Below are positions 1 to 6,120 of a stretch of DNA of 32,804 nt, piece by piece; position 1 is the first letter of the stretch, and every line of letters begins with the position of its first letter. The DNA comes from Candidatus Aenigmarchaeota archaeon CG_4_9_14_3_um_filter_37_18 (lineage in GTDB: Archaea; Aenigmatarchaeota; Aenigmatarchaeia; CG10238-14), in contig PFTQ01000061.1 in assembly GCA_002789635.1 (NCBI GenBank), positions 1-32,804 on the forward strand. Direction: 5' to 3'. The position numbers and the translations under genes were made by a program. The notes below the pieces were generated by a model that saw only the letters and a program-made list of their open reading frames with translations, was not told the origin of the DNA and ran no database searches.

Positions 1-264
1 CAAAAACATTTTTGGGAAACGACGATGGAGGAGTTTCATATTTTCGAGAATTGTTTCTTTGACTTGTTTTTCCATTGAATAGAAGACAAATTTTCCATTG
101 TCAGAATACGCACCACCGACGTTTATTGCTTTCTTTGAGCCATTTTTGTAGACGATAGGTGTTTCTCCAATGAATGACCAGCATCGTCGTGCATCCGCAT
201 CGATATTGAAATGAGCTTGGTCGTAGGTGACGGTGCTTATGTCAGAATCCAAAAGTGAACGTTT
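1..264 (-). CDS. IS630 transposase, DDE catalytic part in the -1 frame (partial at window edge)
   Basis: In the frame one base back from the upstream ORF, the minus strand is open from the poly-A slip site to the left edge. It reads STVTYDQAHFNIDADARRCW and then GETPIVYKNGSKKAINVGGA. The D of YDQAHF fits the first catalytic aspartate of the IS630/Tc1 DDE domain, and the following W/G pattern is typical of the family. There is no independent start codon or ribosome binding site, so expression probably depends on -1 frameshifting at 262-269. The second and third acidic residues lie outside the window. Confidence 0.65.
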
Positions 265-749
265 TTTTTAAACTCATTCTTGAATTCGTCAACGGCTGCT
301 TGGTTTCTACTCTTGTTGCGTGGACGAGGTACTTGCATAGAGCAGCCAATCTTTTTGAGCAATCCACGGCAATGTCGTGGGGTGTATTCTTGCTTGAATT
401 CTTGTTGAATGAATCCTCTGACATCTTTCGTGATGAATCCTCGACGATAACCATCATCGAGCAGTACGCCATCGTTGAGTGCTGATCCTAGCATGCTGAA
501 TTGTTCTTCTGTGAGTCCTGCCTTCCTTCCACGGCCTTCTTTATCTTGCAACCCAATAAATCCTTCTTGTTCAAAGCGTTTTTTCCAAAACGCTACAATG
601 CCGTTGCTGATGCTCAACATCTTAGCAACTTCTCGCTGCGTATATCTTTGGCGAAGATGCCAGAGAATCTGCAATCGCTCACGAACTTTCACATTCCTCT
701 CTGCTTTGAATTTCTTCTCAAAAACACTTGTCTTGACATCAAGAATCAT
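237..749 (-). CDS. IS630 transposase, N-terminal part (helix-turn-helix ORF)
   Basis: This reading frame gives the DNA-binding half of an IS630 transposase. It has two HTH-like segments, one around RYTQREVAKMLSISNGIVAF and a second around residues 90-130 with the typical GFIGLQDKEGRGRK linker of the family. The ATG at 749 is chosen because GAGGTG lies 8 bases upstream; a longer frame reaching 803 has no such site. The frame ends at TAA 237-239, just past a run of eight A (minus strand, 262-269). A -1 slip at A-AAA-AAA joins it to the catalytic frame, so this is probably the first half of one frameshifted protein rather than a finished gene. Confidence 0.75.
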   Translation of the reverse strand: MILDVKTSVFEKKFKAERNVKVRERLQILWHLRQRYTQREVAKMLSISNGIVAFWKKRFEQEGFIGLQDKEGRGRKAGLTEEQFSMLGSALNDGVLLDDGYRRGFITKDVRGFIQQEFKQEYTPRHCRGLLKKIGCSMQVPRPRNKSRNQAAVDEFKNEFKKNVHFWILT

Positions 750-820
750 TATTTGACACCTCACACACAGCAATAGAACTTCCACTATATAAACTTTGCT
801 CAATTATTTAATTCCTACAC

Positions 821-837
821 TATAAAAGCCGAAAAAC
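821..837 (+). repeat. Direct repeat copy 1 (TATAAAAGCCG-type promoter sequence)
   Basis: TATAAAAGCCGAAAAAC at 821-837 recurs at 915-931 with one mismatch. The two copies are 94 bp apart, and the first abuts the presumed IS630 end. Both look like archaeal TATA boxes facing the nuclease gene at 975. Confidence 0.6.
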
Positions 838-914
838 TAGAATTGAAGACCAGAAAAAAACCAAGCCCCCCCAACCTATTAGTCTATTGCCAATCCGCCG
901 GTAATTTTGTTAAT

Positions 915-931
915 TATAAAAGCCGCAAAAC
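915..931 (+). promoter_or_regulatory. TATA box / direct repeat copy 2 upstream of the nuclease gene
   Basis: The TTATAAAAG core (about 914-922) would place a transcription start near 942, some 33 bases before the ATG at 975. It repeats the sequence at 821-837, so the gene may have two promoters, one of them next to the IS630 end. Confidence 0.5.
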
Positions 932-974
932 CAACTATAATTGTGAAAGAATTCAAAACCAAAAGCGGAGAAAA

Positions 975-2048
975 ATGAAAACAGGCGAACAAATAAAAAA
1001 ACTGAAGCCAATGCCAGAATCAAAACCGTGCCCATGCTGCCAATCAGATTTGACAATAAAGCACGGAAAAAGAAAAATCAAGCGCACTATTGTGCAGGTA
1101 TACAAGTGCATGTCATGCGGCAAGTTCTTTTCTGACAGGAAACTGAAGCACAAAAGCTACGACGCAAAAACAATCCTTCGCGCTATCACCCAATACAATA
1201 AAGGGTTCACTCTTGAGCAGGCGTCAAAGGAAATGTCAAAGCGCTTCCATCAACAAATCCCATTGTCCACGCTCCGCTCCTGGATAAAAGAATATTCAAG
1301 CATATGCACCTTCAGAAAATTAAGGGATAAGGCAATCAAGCTCTATCCAGACAGGGATATGATATTCTCCCACAGCCTTCAGCACAATCAGGTATATGAA
1401 TTCCAGCTGCATAAAGCCAAGCTTGAGCTGCAGGCAAAAGAGCTGCCGGAGCAGAAGTTCTCTTTATTGAAAAAATATTTGGAAGAGGTCTCCACTCAGT
1501 CATTTCCCCATCATATATTCCAGCCCAAGCAGGATGCGGAAGAGCTGTCAAGATCATCGCAGATGAAATTTCATACGCTCGATTTTGTCAAGTCAGAAAA
1601 ACAGAGCCTAGCAAGTGAATTAGCATCTTTGGGGCTGCATCTGGCAGGGACAAACAAAGAAAGGCATGAAGCCGTCCAAAACTTTATGATAGCCAATGAC
1701 AGCGCGACAGTATCATGCGAAGTCCCTGTATACCTGACAAATGATGACATCAGTTATTTCAAAGGCAAAGGCTTTCTAGTCGATTTCGAAAACTGCAAAA
1801 CACCTATAACCGGGCATATAGATATACTTCAGATTCGCAATGGCTCTATTCATATCTTAGACTACAAGCCAGGCGCAAGAAAAGTGAATGCTGCAAGCCA
1901 GCTGACAATGTATGCCTTGGCTCTGGCAAGCAGAACAAAACTAGCAGTCAAGGACTTCAGGTGCGCATGGTTCGATGACAGGAATTACTACGAATTCTTT
2001 CCTTTGCATGCCGTCTACAAGCTGAGAAAAGCAGAAAAACTTCCGTAA
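975..2048 (+). CDS. Zinc-ribbon/HTH protein fused to a PD-(D/E)XK nuclease
   Basis: The 357-residue product starts with a transposase-type zinc ribbon (C19-x2-C22 and C45-x2-C48) and an HTH segment (about residues 77-108) resembling the InsA-like domains of IS1-type transposases. A helical linker follows (120-245). The C-terminal third looks like a RecB/Cas4-type PD-(D/E)XK nuclease: E249, GHIDIL with D283, ILDYKP with D296 and K298, and QLTMYALAL with Q309. No DDE domain is present, so it is not a transposase. The start at 975 is chosen for the GCGGAG site at 965-970; an upstream in-frame ATG at 843 has no such site and would add a poor-quality tail. Target and role are unknown; a DNA-repair, defence or element-associated nuclease are all possible. 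Confidence 0.7.
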   Translation: MKTGEQIKKLKPMPESKPCPCCQSDLTIKHGKRKIKRTIVQVYKCMSCGKFFSDRKLKHKSYDAKTILRAITQYNKGFTLEQASKEMSKRFHQQIPLSTLRSWIKEYSSICTFRKLRDKAIKLYPDRDMIFSHSLQHNQVYEFQLHKAKLELQAKELPEQKFSLLKKYLEEVSTQSFPHHIFQPKQDAEELSRSSQMKFHTLDFVKSEKQSLASELASLGLHLAGTNKERHEAVQNFMIANDSATVSCEVPVYLTNDDISYFKGKGFLVDFENCKTPITGHIDILQIRNGSIHILDYKPGARKVNAASQLTMYALALASRTKLAVKDFRCAWFDDRNYYEFFPLHAVYKLRKAEKLP

Positions 2049-2059
2049 CATATACGGCT

Positions 2060-2089
2060 CCCGAAATTTCAGAAGAGATTGATTTCGGG
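2060..2089. terminator. Stem-loop between convergent genes
   Basis: CCCGAAAT (2060-2067) pairs perfectly with ATTTCGGG (2082-2089) around a 14-base loop. It lies just after the nuclease stop codon and before the convergent rps27e stop. The position fits a transcription barrier or RNA 3'-end structure; archaeal termination usually depends on T-tracts, so function is inferred. Confidence 0.45.
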
Positions 2090-2131
2090 TTAAAATATAC
2101 CATGAAAAAAATACCGGCATTTATTTCCAAG

Positions 2132-2314
2132 TTATCCATAAACCTTAACAATCTTAGCCTTAACAATACTCATCCCACCGGTAGTCTCAGACAGAATATT
2201 GCCGCAAACTAAGCATGCTACAGGCCTTGACGCTTTGTTGAAGATGGTCTGCTCATTCTTGCACTTGGGGCAAACTACTTCCAAAAACTTGCTGGTCGGT
2301 TGTTTTGTTATCAT
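2132..2314 (-). CDS. rps27e: 30S ribosomal protein eS27
   Basis: The 60-residue product is a small zinc-finger protein of the small ribosomal subunit. It has the family signature FLEVVCPKCKNEQTIF followed by a second pair in VACLVCGNIL, giving the four zinc-binding cysteines, and it ends in the usual short basic tail. Length and motif order match archaeal eS27. It follows rpl44e by 8 bases on the same strand, third in a gins51-rpl44e-rps27e operon, an information-processing grouping common in archaea. Confidence 0.95.
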   Translation of the reverse strand: MITKQPTSKFLEVVCPKCKNEQTIFNKASRPVACLVCGNILSETTGGMSIVKAKIVKVYG

Positions 2315-2322
2315 AAATACAC

Positions 2323-2604
2323 CTACTTTTTGACAAGCTTAAACTTCTTGTTTCTGAAGCCCTGACCCTTAGTATGCTTTTTACCGCATTCTGAGCATTT
2401 ATACCTCAAATCAGTCTTCTTCACGGTTTTTTCGTGGTCGGGCTTGGGTCTCGGGAAGCTTGTGTACCCCTTCAATTTCCTCAAGTATCTCCTCTGGCCC
2501 TGAGCCATTTTCCTTCTTTGCTTTTTCTTGGCTGCGTCTATAGTATGCTCAGTGTGCTTCCTGCAAATAGGGCAGAACCCTCTTTGATTTTTTGGAAAAT
2601 CCAT
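2323..2604 (-). CDS. rpl44e: 50S ribosomal protein eL44
   Basis: The 93-residue product binds the E-site region of the large subunit. It shows the CPICRKHTEHTI motif near the N terminus, the central basic GQRRYLRKLKGY segment, and the second cysteine pair YKCSECGKKHTKGQG, all typical of archaeal eL44 (L36a/L42). A good ribosome binding site (AGGTGG) lies just upstream of the ATG, within the end of gins51. The start is one base past the gins51 stop, so translation is probably coupled. Confidence 0.95.
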   Translation of the reverse strand: MDFPKNQRGFCPICRKHTEHTIDAAKKKQRRKMAQGQRRYLRKLKGYTSFPRPKPDHEKTVKKTDLRYKCSECGKKHTKGQGFRNKKFKLVKK

Positions 2605-2605
2605 T

Positions 2606-3148
2606 TTATTCCACCTTTTTTGCGTTCTCTGACTTGATCATTAATTCAGCATTCTCCACCGGGATTTCTCCCTCTCCCTCTGCTTTGAATGGGCCGTATT
2701 TTTTAAGGTCCGAGCCGATAAACTCAGGTATATCTTGTGTGAATTTAAGCTTTTCTAATTTTGCTTCTTCTTTAGTTTTTTTAGTAAATATATTTAAAGT
2801 CTTTTCCCTTTGGAACTTTAGCAGTTCCACAAGCTGCCTGAAGAACTTTTCCTCGACTTTTGTCAGGTTCTGGATAGGGATGCCTGTTCTAGAGGCGAAG
2901 ACGGCCTGCTGCAATATCTTGGTCTCCCTCCTGTTGTAAATGTCCTCGAGGAGCTTTTGCAAATTCTCTGCTTCTATTTCACTGGACCTGTCTTTCTTCT
3001 TCCCAAGCCTCATTTTTTGTTCCAGATACTTTTCGGCTTTGTCATAAAAATCATCTGTGATTTTTGTCAGCCTGACTTCAGCCAACTCTTCCCTTTGGAC
3101 TTTCCGGATGTACTCGTAGGTTATAGCTTCTTTCTGTTCTTCGGGCAT
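2606..3148 (-). CDS. gins51: GINS replication complex subunit, Gins51-type
   Basis: The 180-residue product resembles the archaeal Gins51 (Gins15) subunit, which with MCM and the RecJ-like GAN/Cdc45 protein forms the replicative helicase. The N-terminal helical A domain (about 1-115) includes YEYIRKVQREELAEVRLTKI and the helix FFRQLVELLKFQREKTLNIF. A short C-terminal B domain follows (PEFIGSDLKKYGPFKAEGEG). It heads an operon with rpl44e and rps27e, and the primase gene lies 1 kb away on the same strand. No clear ribosome binding site precedes the ATG; instead the sequence TTCATTCCCA stands 10 bases upstream, exactly as in front of the primase gene. Confidence 0.8.
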   Translation of the reverse strand: MPEEQKEAITYEYIRKVQREELAEVRLTKITDDFYDKAEKYLEQKMRLGKKKDRSSEIEAENLQKLLEDIYNRRETKILQQAVFASRTGIPIQNLTKVEEKFFRQLVELLKFQREKTLNIFTKKTKEEAKLEKLKFTQDIPEFIGSDLKKYGPFKAEGEGEIPVENAELMIKSENAKKVE

Positions 3149-3158
3149 ATATTAGAAA

Positions 3159-3168
3159 TGGGAATGAA
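3159..3168 (-). promoter_or_regulatory. TTCATTCCCA motif 10 bases before gins51
   Basis: On the minus strand TTCATTCCCA is followed by exactly 10 bases and then the gins51 ATG. The same decamer at the same spacing precedes the primase ATG. Neither gene shows a GGTG-type ribosome binding site, unlike most neighbours. It may be a shared control element or 5'UTR signal; this is inference from two cases. Confidence 0.4.
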
Positions 3169-3228
3169 AGTTGAAATAAGTGATTAATTTTATTAGAAGG
3201 AATATTCAAATAATCTTCAGTGAAAAAA

Positions 3229-3300
3229 ATGGATATAGCTACCATTATTATAATTTTGGTCATAATCCTTCTGGCTTTGGTAATTGTTTCCAGCAAGTGA
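3229..3300 (+). CDS. Single-pass membrane micro-protein 1 (23 aa)
   Basis: This 24-codon gene encodes MDIATIIII... ending LALVIVSSK: one acidic residue near the N terminus, about 17 consecutive hydrophobic residues, then a lysine end. That is one membrane helix with the positive end predicted inside. It opens the micro-protein run and is followed after 5 bases by the next gene; its end (GTGA) may serve as that gene's ribosome binding site. Its own site is weak. It matches no family I know, and it is supported by three similar genes downstream. Confidence 0.5.
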   Translation: MDIATIIIILVIILLALVIVSSK

Positions 3301-3305
3301 GATAA

Positions 3306-3533
3306 ATGAGAAATGGATTTTCAAGATTATTCGAATTTAAAATTCTACTGCTAATTCTGGATATAATAGGATCTGGTTTTCTATTTTTGACGATATTCCT
3401 TGGGTTTAGTATAGAAGATAATTTAACAGACTTTCAGAGGGGCTTAATTACAGGTGCAATCTCCCTCTATACATTTTTTGTAACTCTAAATTTGTTGAAT
3501 AAAAAAATGAATCGAAGAAGAGGTGAAATTTGA
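3306..3533 (+). CDS. Small two-helix membrane protein
   Basis: The 75-residue product has two predicted membrane helices, about residues 12-34 (ILLLILDIIGSGFLFLTIFL) and 45-62 (GLITGAISLYTFFVTLNLL), with a basic C-terminal tail NKKMNRRRGEI. This is a helical hairpin with both ends probably inside. The stop codon TGA overlaps the ATG of the next micro-gene (TGATG). The tail codons also contain a strong GAGGTGA ribosome binding site for that next gene, so the two are coupled. No recognised family. Confidence 0.6.
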   Translation: MRNGFSRLFEFKILLLILDIIGSGFLFLTIFLGFSIEDNLTDFQRGLITGAISLYTFFVTLNLLNKKMNRRRGEI

Positions 3534-3613
3534 TGAATCAAAGGGCAATATTAGAAATAATATCAGTAATAATTGGAATTCTTGTTATCCTGAAATTAAT
3601 AGGGGTTTTTTAG
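3533..3613 (+). CDS. Single-pass membrane micro-protein 2 (26 aa)
   Basis: This 27-codon gene starts at ATG 3533 within TGATG, with GAGGTGA at 3520-3526, six bases upstream. That near-perfect ribosome binding site is the best evidence that these tiny frames are genes. The product starts MNQRAILEIISVIIGILVIL and ends KLIGVF: one membrane helix with a polar N terminus. No recognised family. Confidence 0.6.
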   Translation: MNQRAILEIISVIIGILVILKLIGVF

Positions 3614-3704
3614 TTGTTAATTTTTATGGAATTATGAATGGCTATCAATGTTTTTGGCCGTTTCGAACAGATAACAATATAAGAAATCTTAATAAAATCT
3701 ATTC
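3614..3704 (+). other. Non-coding gap within the micro-protein cluster
   Basis: This 91-base stretch between two micro-genes holds only short frames that read as polar, non-membrane peptides (for example from ATG 3634) and lack ribosome binding sites. It may be decayed sequence or untranslated RNA. Confidence 0.4.
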
Positions 3705-3791
3705 ATGGAGCTGAATCTTTTAACTACAATAATAATAGCAGTTTTACTCATCATACTGATGGCAATTCTAATTATGCCAAAAAGACGATGA
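3705..3791 (+). CDS. Single-pass membrane micro-protein 3 (28 aa)
   Basis: This 29-codon gene encodes a peptide starting MELNLLTTIIIAVLLII and ending LIMPKRR: an acidic/polar start, a long hydrophobic helix and a strongly basic end, the same plan as micro-proteins 1 and 4. Its TGA is followed after 4 bases by the next start codon. No clear ribosome binding site is seen. No recognised family. Confidence 0.5.
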   Translation: MELNLLTTIIIAVLLIILMAILIMPKRR

Positions 3792-3795
3792 TTTA

Positions 3796-4041
3796 ATGAA
3801 AAGAGATCCAATAATTTGGGTTACAAGTCTAATTCTTACTGCAATATTGGGTTGGATAATAAAATGGTTGTTGGATAGTTTGTTAAAGACATGCGAACCA
3901 AATATGGGATGCGCATATGGATCGGTCTTGCTTGGACTCGCTATAGGTGTGTGTATGACAATTATATTGATAAATCCTCTTGTCTATAATAGATATAAAA
4001 GGAGCCGTGAGGAAGTATGGCAGACCCAATTGTGGTTATAA
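3796..4041 (+). CDS. Small two-helix membrane protein
   Basis: The 81-residue product has two predicted membrane helices, about residues 6-30 (IIWVTSLILTAILGWIIKWL) and 41-62 (YGSVLLGLAIGVCMTIILIN), joined by a short loop with two cysteines (C33 and C39 in KTCEPNMGCAYG). The tail is basic (YNRYKRSREEVW). The loop cysteines could form a disulfide or bind metal outside the membrane. The 3' end contains the GAGG ribosome binding site and the start codon of the next micro-gene, which overlaps it in another frame. No recognised family. Confidence 0.6.
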   Translation: MKRDPIIWVTSLILTAILGWIIKWLLDSLLKTCEPNMGCAYGSVLLGLAIGVCMTIILINPLVYNRYKRSREEVWQTQLWL

Positions 4042-4094
4042 TCTTGCTGATAATAGCAATTATACTTGCACTTATTCTGAGGTCAAGAATTTAA
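4017..4094 (+). CDS. Single-pass membrane micro-protein 4 (25 aa)
   Basis: This 26-codon gene overlaps the end of the preceding gene by 25 bases in another frame. GAGG (4009-4012) stands 4 bases before its ATG. The product starts MADPIVVIILLIIAIILALI and ends LRSRI: an acidic start, one membrane helix and a basic end. It is the last plus-strand gene before the convergent primase gene. Confidence 0.55.
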   Translation: MADPIVVIILLIIAIILALILRSRI

Positions 4095-4104
4095 AAGGAG
4101 TCGA

Positions 4105-5376
4105 TCATTTCTTCTTCATCTTTCTGAACACATAATTAACAGGGTTCTTTAAGCCTTCACACCGATCATCTTTAGTCTCGCCTAGTACGCTTTTGTAGTA
4201 ATTGTCATTGTCGCAGTTTGGCGGAAGCAGATTTCTAGGCTGCCTCTTATGCCATCTTAATTGAGTCGTGATATAGTTCTTTGGCAGAGGCCTGGGATTT
4301 CTCTGGTTCCATTCTTCCATTTCCTTTTCGATCTTTTCCCATGGCCACCCCATGTTTTGGAGGAATGTTGCCAGCACAAACACAGACCTTTTTCTTCCGT
4401 CTGGAATGCCTTGAAGGATTTTGAGAATGCACGGGGGGAAGTATTTTTCAGGCACTTCTTTCAGTTGCCTCCTCGGGCCTTTGTACTCTTCCTTTTCTTC
4501 TTGCCTGCCATACTTTTTACTCCAATCCAATGCCTCAACCAACAGCCCGCCAGCTTCTGCCAGCTTTATCTCACCTGATAGAAATTTTTTTTCTACTTTT
4601 ATTTTCCAAGAGCTTGCGTCTTCTTTCTGGAACTTATCTAACTGGGATAATAGAATAGGCAAACTGACAAGCAGGGATTTTTCATGCAGGCTATAAGGAA
4701 GGCGGAACATATGCCTAGAAGAGGCAACCATGCTGTCGATCTCAACCAACTTTAATGGGTTAATACCTTCCTCATCTATGCAATCATCTATATTCTTTCC
4801 AACCCTTTCTGCAAGCTTAAGCGGGTTATCCAATTCAAGAAATCTTTCTCTAAGCGTGTCTTTAACATAATCCTTCAGGTATTCAATCACAGCTTTTGGA
4901 GCTTCAGGGTACATCTTCTCTATTTTTTTATCGTCTATCCTCTTTGGGAAAAATTCGAATGGTATTCCTATGTGAAAGCCTTTGCCGCCAGTGCTTTTAA
5001 TAGAATAATTTTTTATTCCATGGTCTTCAAGAGCTTCGCAGAGTGTTTTAACAGTTATTTTTGAAAGCTGAAAATCCGGGCAGTCTGGATCTATTATTAG
5101 GTCCCAACCCACTCTTAGGCTGTCGAGCTGCTGAGGAGCCATCCCAGTTTCCAAAGACATAGGATTAGACCATCTCTCGACTGAGCCATGAAAACTGACC
5201 ACTCCTTTCTTGACCATCTCTACGATATCATCTGGGTAGGCAAGGATGTTAGGCCTTTTGTCAAAGCTGCCATTTTCGTAGACTCCTACTACTTCCCGTT
5301 TTTTTGATTCTTCTAGCAATGCATCCTGCACATCTTTTTTTGAGTAGTACCTCAACACTTTCGAGAAGTTGTTCAT
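4105..5376 (-). CDS. priS: Fused DNA primase: PriS catalytic domain plus PriL C-terminal region
   Basis: The 423-residue protein makes primers for replication. The N-terminal part is an archaeal/eukaryal primase catalytic domain: FHGSVERWSNP (about 62-72), the metal-binding D96-x-D98 in WDLIIDPD, the STGGKGFHIGIP motif (128-139), and the third aspartate D214 followed by SSRHMFRLPYSLH. From about residue 308, KYFPPCILKILQGIPDGRKR and PPNCDN...DDRC...NPVNYV resemble the Fe-S domain at the end of PriL, so the gene appears to be a PriS-PriL fusion lacking the PriL N-terminal domain. Only three of the expected four cluster cysteines are visible (C316, C388, C406). It shares its promoter region with the divergent mntA gene, and TTCATTCCCA lies 10 bases before the ATG. 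Confidence 0.8.
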   Translation of the reverse strand: MNNFSKVLRYYSKKDVQDALLEESKKREVVGVYENGSFDKRPNILAYPDDIVEMVKKGVVSFHGSVERWSNPMSLETGMAPQQLDSLRVGWDLIIDPDCPDFQLSKITVKTLCEALEDHGIKNYSIKSTGGKGFHIGIPFEFFPKRIDDKKIEKMYPEAPKAVIEYLKDYVKDTLRERFLELDNPLKLAERVGKNIDDCIDEEGINPLKLVEIDSMVASSRHMFRLPYSLHEKSLLVSLPILLSQLDKFQKEDASSWKIKVEKKFLSGEIKLAEAGGLLVEALDWSKKYGRQEEKEEYKGPRRQLKEVPEKYFPPCILKILQGIPDGRKRSVFVLATFLQNMGWPWEKIEKEMEEWNQRNPRPLPKNYITTQLRWHKRQPRNLLPPNCDNDNYYKSVLGETKDDRCEGLKNPVNYVFRKMKKK

Positions 5377-5386
5377 GAATTAATAT

Positions 5387-5396
5387 TGGGAATGAA
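5387..5396 (-). promoter_or_regulatory. TTCATTCCCA motif 10 bases before the primase gene
   Basis: The same decamer, strand and 10-base spacing occur upstream of gins51 at 3159-3168. It lies downstream of the primase TATA box, so it would be in the 5' untranslated RNA or near the transcription start. Confidence 0.4.
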
Positions 5397-5427
5397 GGAA
5401 TAAATTGGTTAGATGCTCAAATAGAAT

Positions 5428-5440
5428 CCTTTTATATATC
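5428..5440. promoter_or_regulatory. Two-way TATA element between primase and mntA
   Basis: Read on the minus strand this is TATATAAAAGG, a strong archaeal TATA box facing the primase gene. Read on the plus strand it is CTTTTATATATC facing mntA. The spacing gives a primase transcription start near 5405 and an mntA start near 5460, making the mntA leader very short or absent. The two genes may compete for this element. Confidence 0.5.
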
Positions 5441-5473
5441 ATTACTAAATAGAATTATATCTAGGTGTTGAAG

Positions 5474-5767
5474 TTGACAAAAAAGGGCAATATTGATAGA
5501 TTGACAAAAAAAATAATTCCAATACTTAGGCAGCACGGTGTAGTCAAAGCTGGGGTTTTTGGCTCAATTGTCAGGGGCGAAGCTACAAAAAAAAGTGATA
5601 TAGACATTTTGATTCAATTTAAAGGAAGAAAGAGCCTATTGGACCTTATAGGCTTGGAATTAGAGCTAGAAAAATCATTAAGAAGGGACGTAGATCTTTT
5701 GACTTATAATTCTATTCATCCGTTATTGAGGGACAGGATCTTGAACGAAGAGGTAAGGATCATATGA
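5474..5767 (+). CDS. mntA: MntA-type nucleotidyltransferase antitoxin
   Basis: The product is a minimal nucleotidyltransferase. It has the signature GVFGSIVRGEATKKSDIDIL, i.e. GS followed by D-x-D, and the third acidic position in RRDVDLLT. In MntA/HepT systems this enzyme adds AMP to the HEPN toxin and silences it. The start is uncertain: TTG at 5474 has AGGTG 6 bases upstream, while GTG at 5465 would suit an almost leaderless transcript from the TATA box at 5428-5440. The stop overlaps the hepT start (ATGA). Confidence 0.85.
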   Translation: MTKKGNIDRLTKKIIPILRQHGVVKAGVFGSIVRGEATKKSDIDILIQFKGRKSLLDLIGLELELEKSLRRDVDLLTYNSIHPLLRDRILNEEVRII

Positions 5768-6120
5768 AGAAAGATTCTGAAATTTTTATTAGGCATATTC
5801 TTGAGAATATAGAGAAAATAGAAAAACATACAAAAGAAGTCGAGAAAAAGAAATTTTTCGAAAAAGAAGAAATTCAAGATCTGGTGATAAGAAAATTAGA
5901 GATTATTGGCGAGGCAAGCAAAAACCTGCCAAAAGAATTTAGAAATCACCACAAAGAAGTCGAATGGAATAAAATAGGGGGGTTAAGAGACAAATTAATT
6001 CATCACTATTTTGGCGTTGATCTGGATCTAATATTTGATATTGTGAAAAAAGATTTGCCAGAGCTTAAAAAGAAAGTTAAAGATATCTTAAAAGAAATAG
6101 AAGAGAGTAAAAAAACCTGA
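5764..6120 (+). CDS. hepT: HepT-type HEPN ribonuclease toxin
   Basis: The 118-residue all-helical product belongs to the HEPN/DUF86 toxin family. The R-x4-H active-site motif is intact in RDKLIHHYFGVD (about residues 75-86), followed by the family tail WDIVKKDLPELKK-like helix. HepT proteins cut RNA and are kept inactive by the neighbouring MntA through AMP addition at the tyrosine of the HxY motif, here HHYFG. The start overlaps the mntA stop by 4 bases, so both are made together. The downstream 160 bases up to rps17e contain only its promoter region. Confidence 0.85.
   Translation: MKKDSEIFIRHILENIEKIEKHTKEVEKKKFFEKEEIQDLVIRKLEIIGEASKNLPKEFRNHHKEVEWNKIGGLRDKLIHHYFGVDLDLIFDIVKKDLPELKKKVKDILKEIEESKKT

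Larger units (their letters stand above)
1..820 (-). mobile_element. IS630-family insertion sequence, partial (runs off the left edge)
   Basis: The element carries an IS630-type transposase read on the minus strand in two overlapping frames. Its right boundary is placed at about 820, because a TA dinucleotide (the target IS630 elements duplicate) follows at 821-822 and the sequence inward, read on the minus strand, starts GTGTAGGAATTAAATAATTG, which would be the terminal inverted repeat. The left end is outside the window, so the inverted repeat cannot be paired and the boundary is inferred. Confidence 0.7.

Noticed and set aside
843-974. Longer N terminus for the zinc-ribbon nuclease from ATG 843
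   Set aside because: No ribosome binding site, covers a promoter-like repeat, and the added residues look like translated non-coding DNA; ATG 975 has GGAG.
3634-3714. Short frame starting MNGYQCFWPF inside the micro-protein cluster
   Set aside because: Not hydrophobic like the neighbours, no ribosome binding site, and overlaps the start of micro-protein 3.
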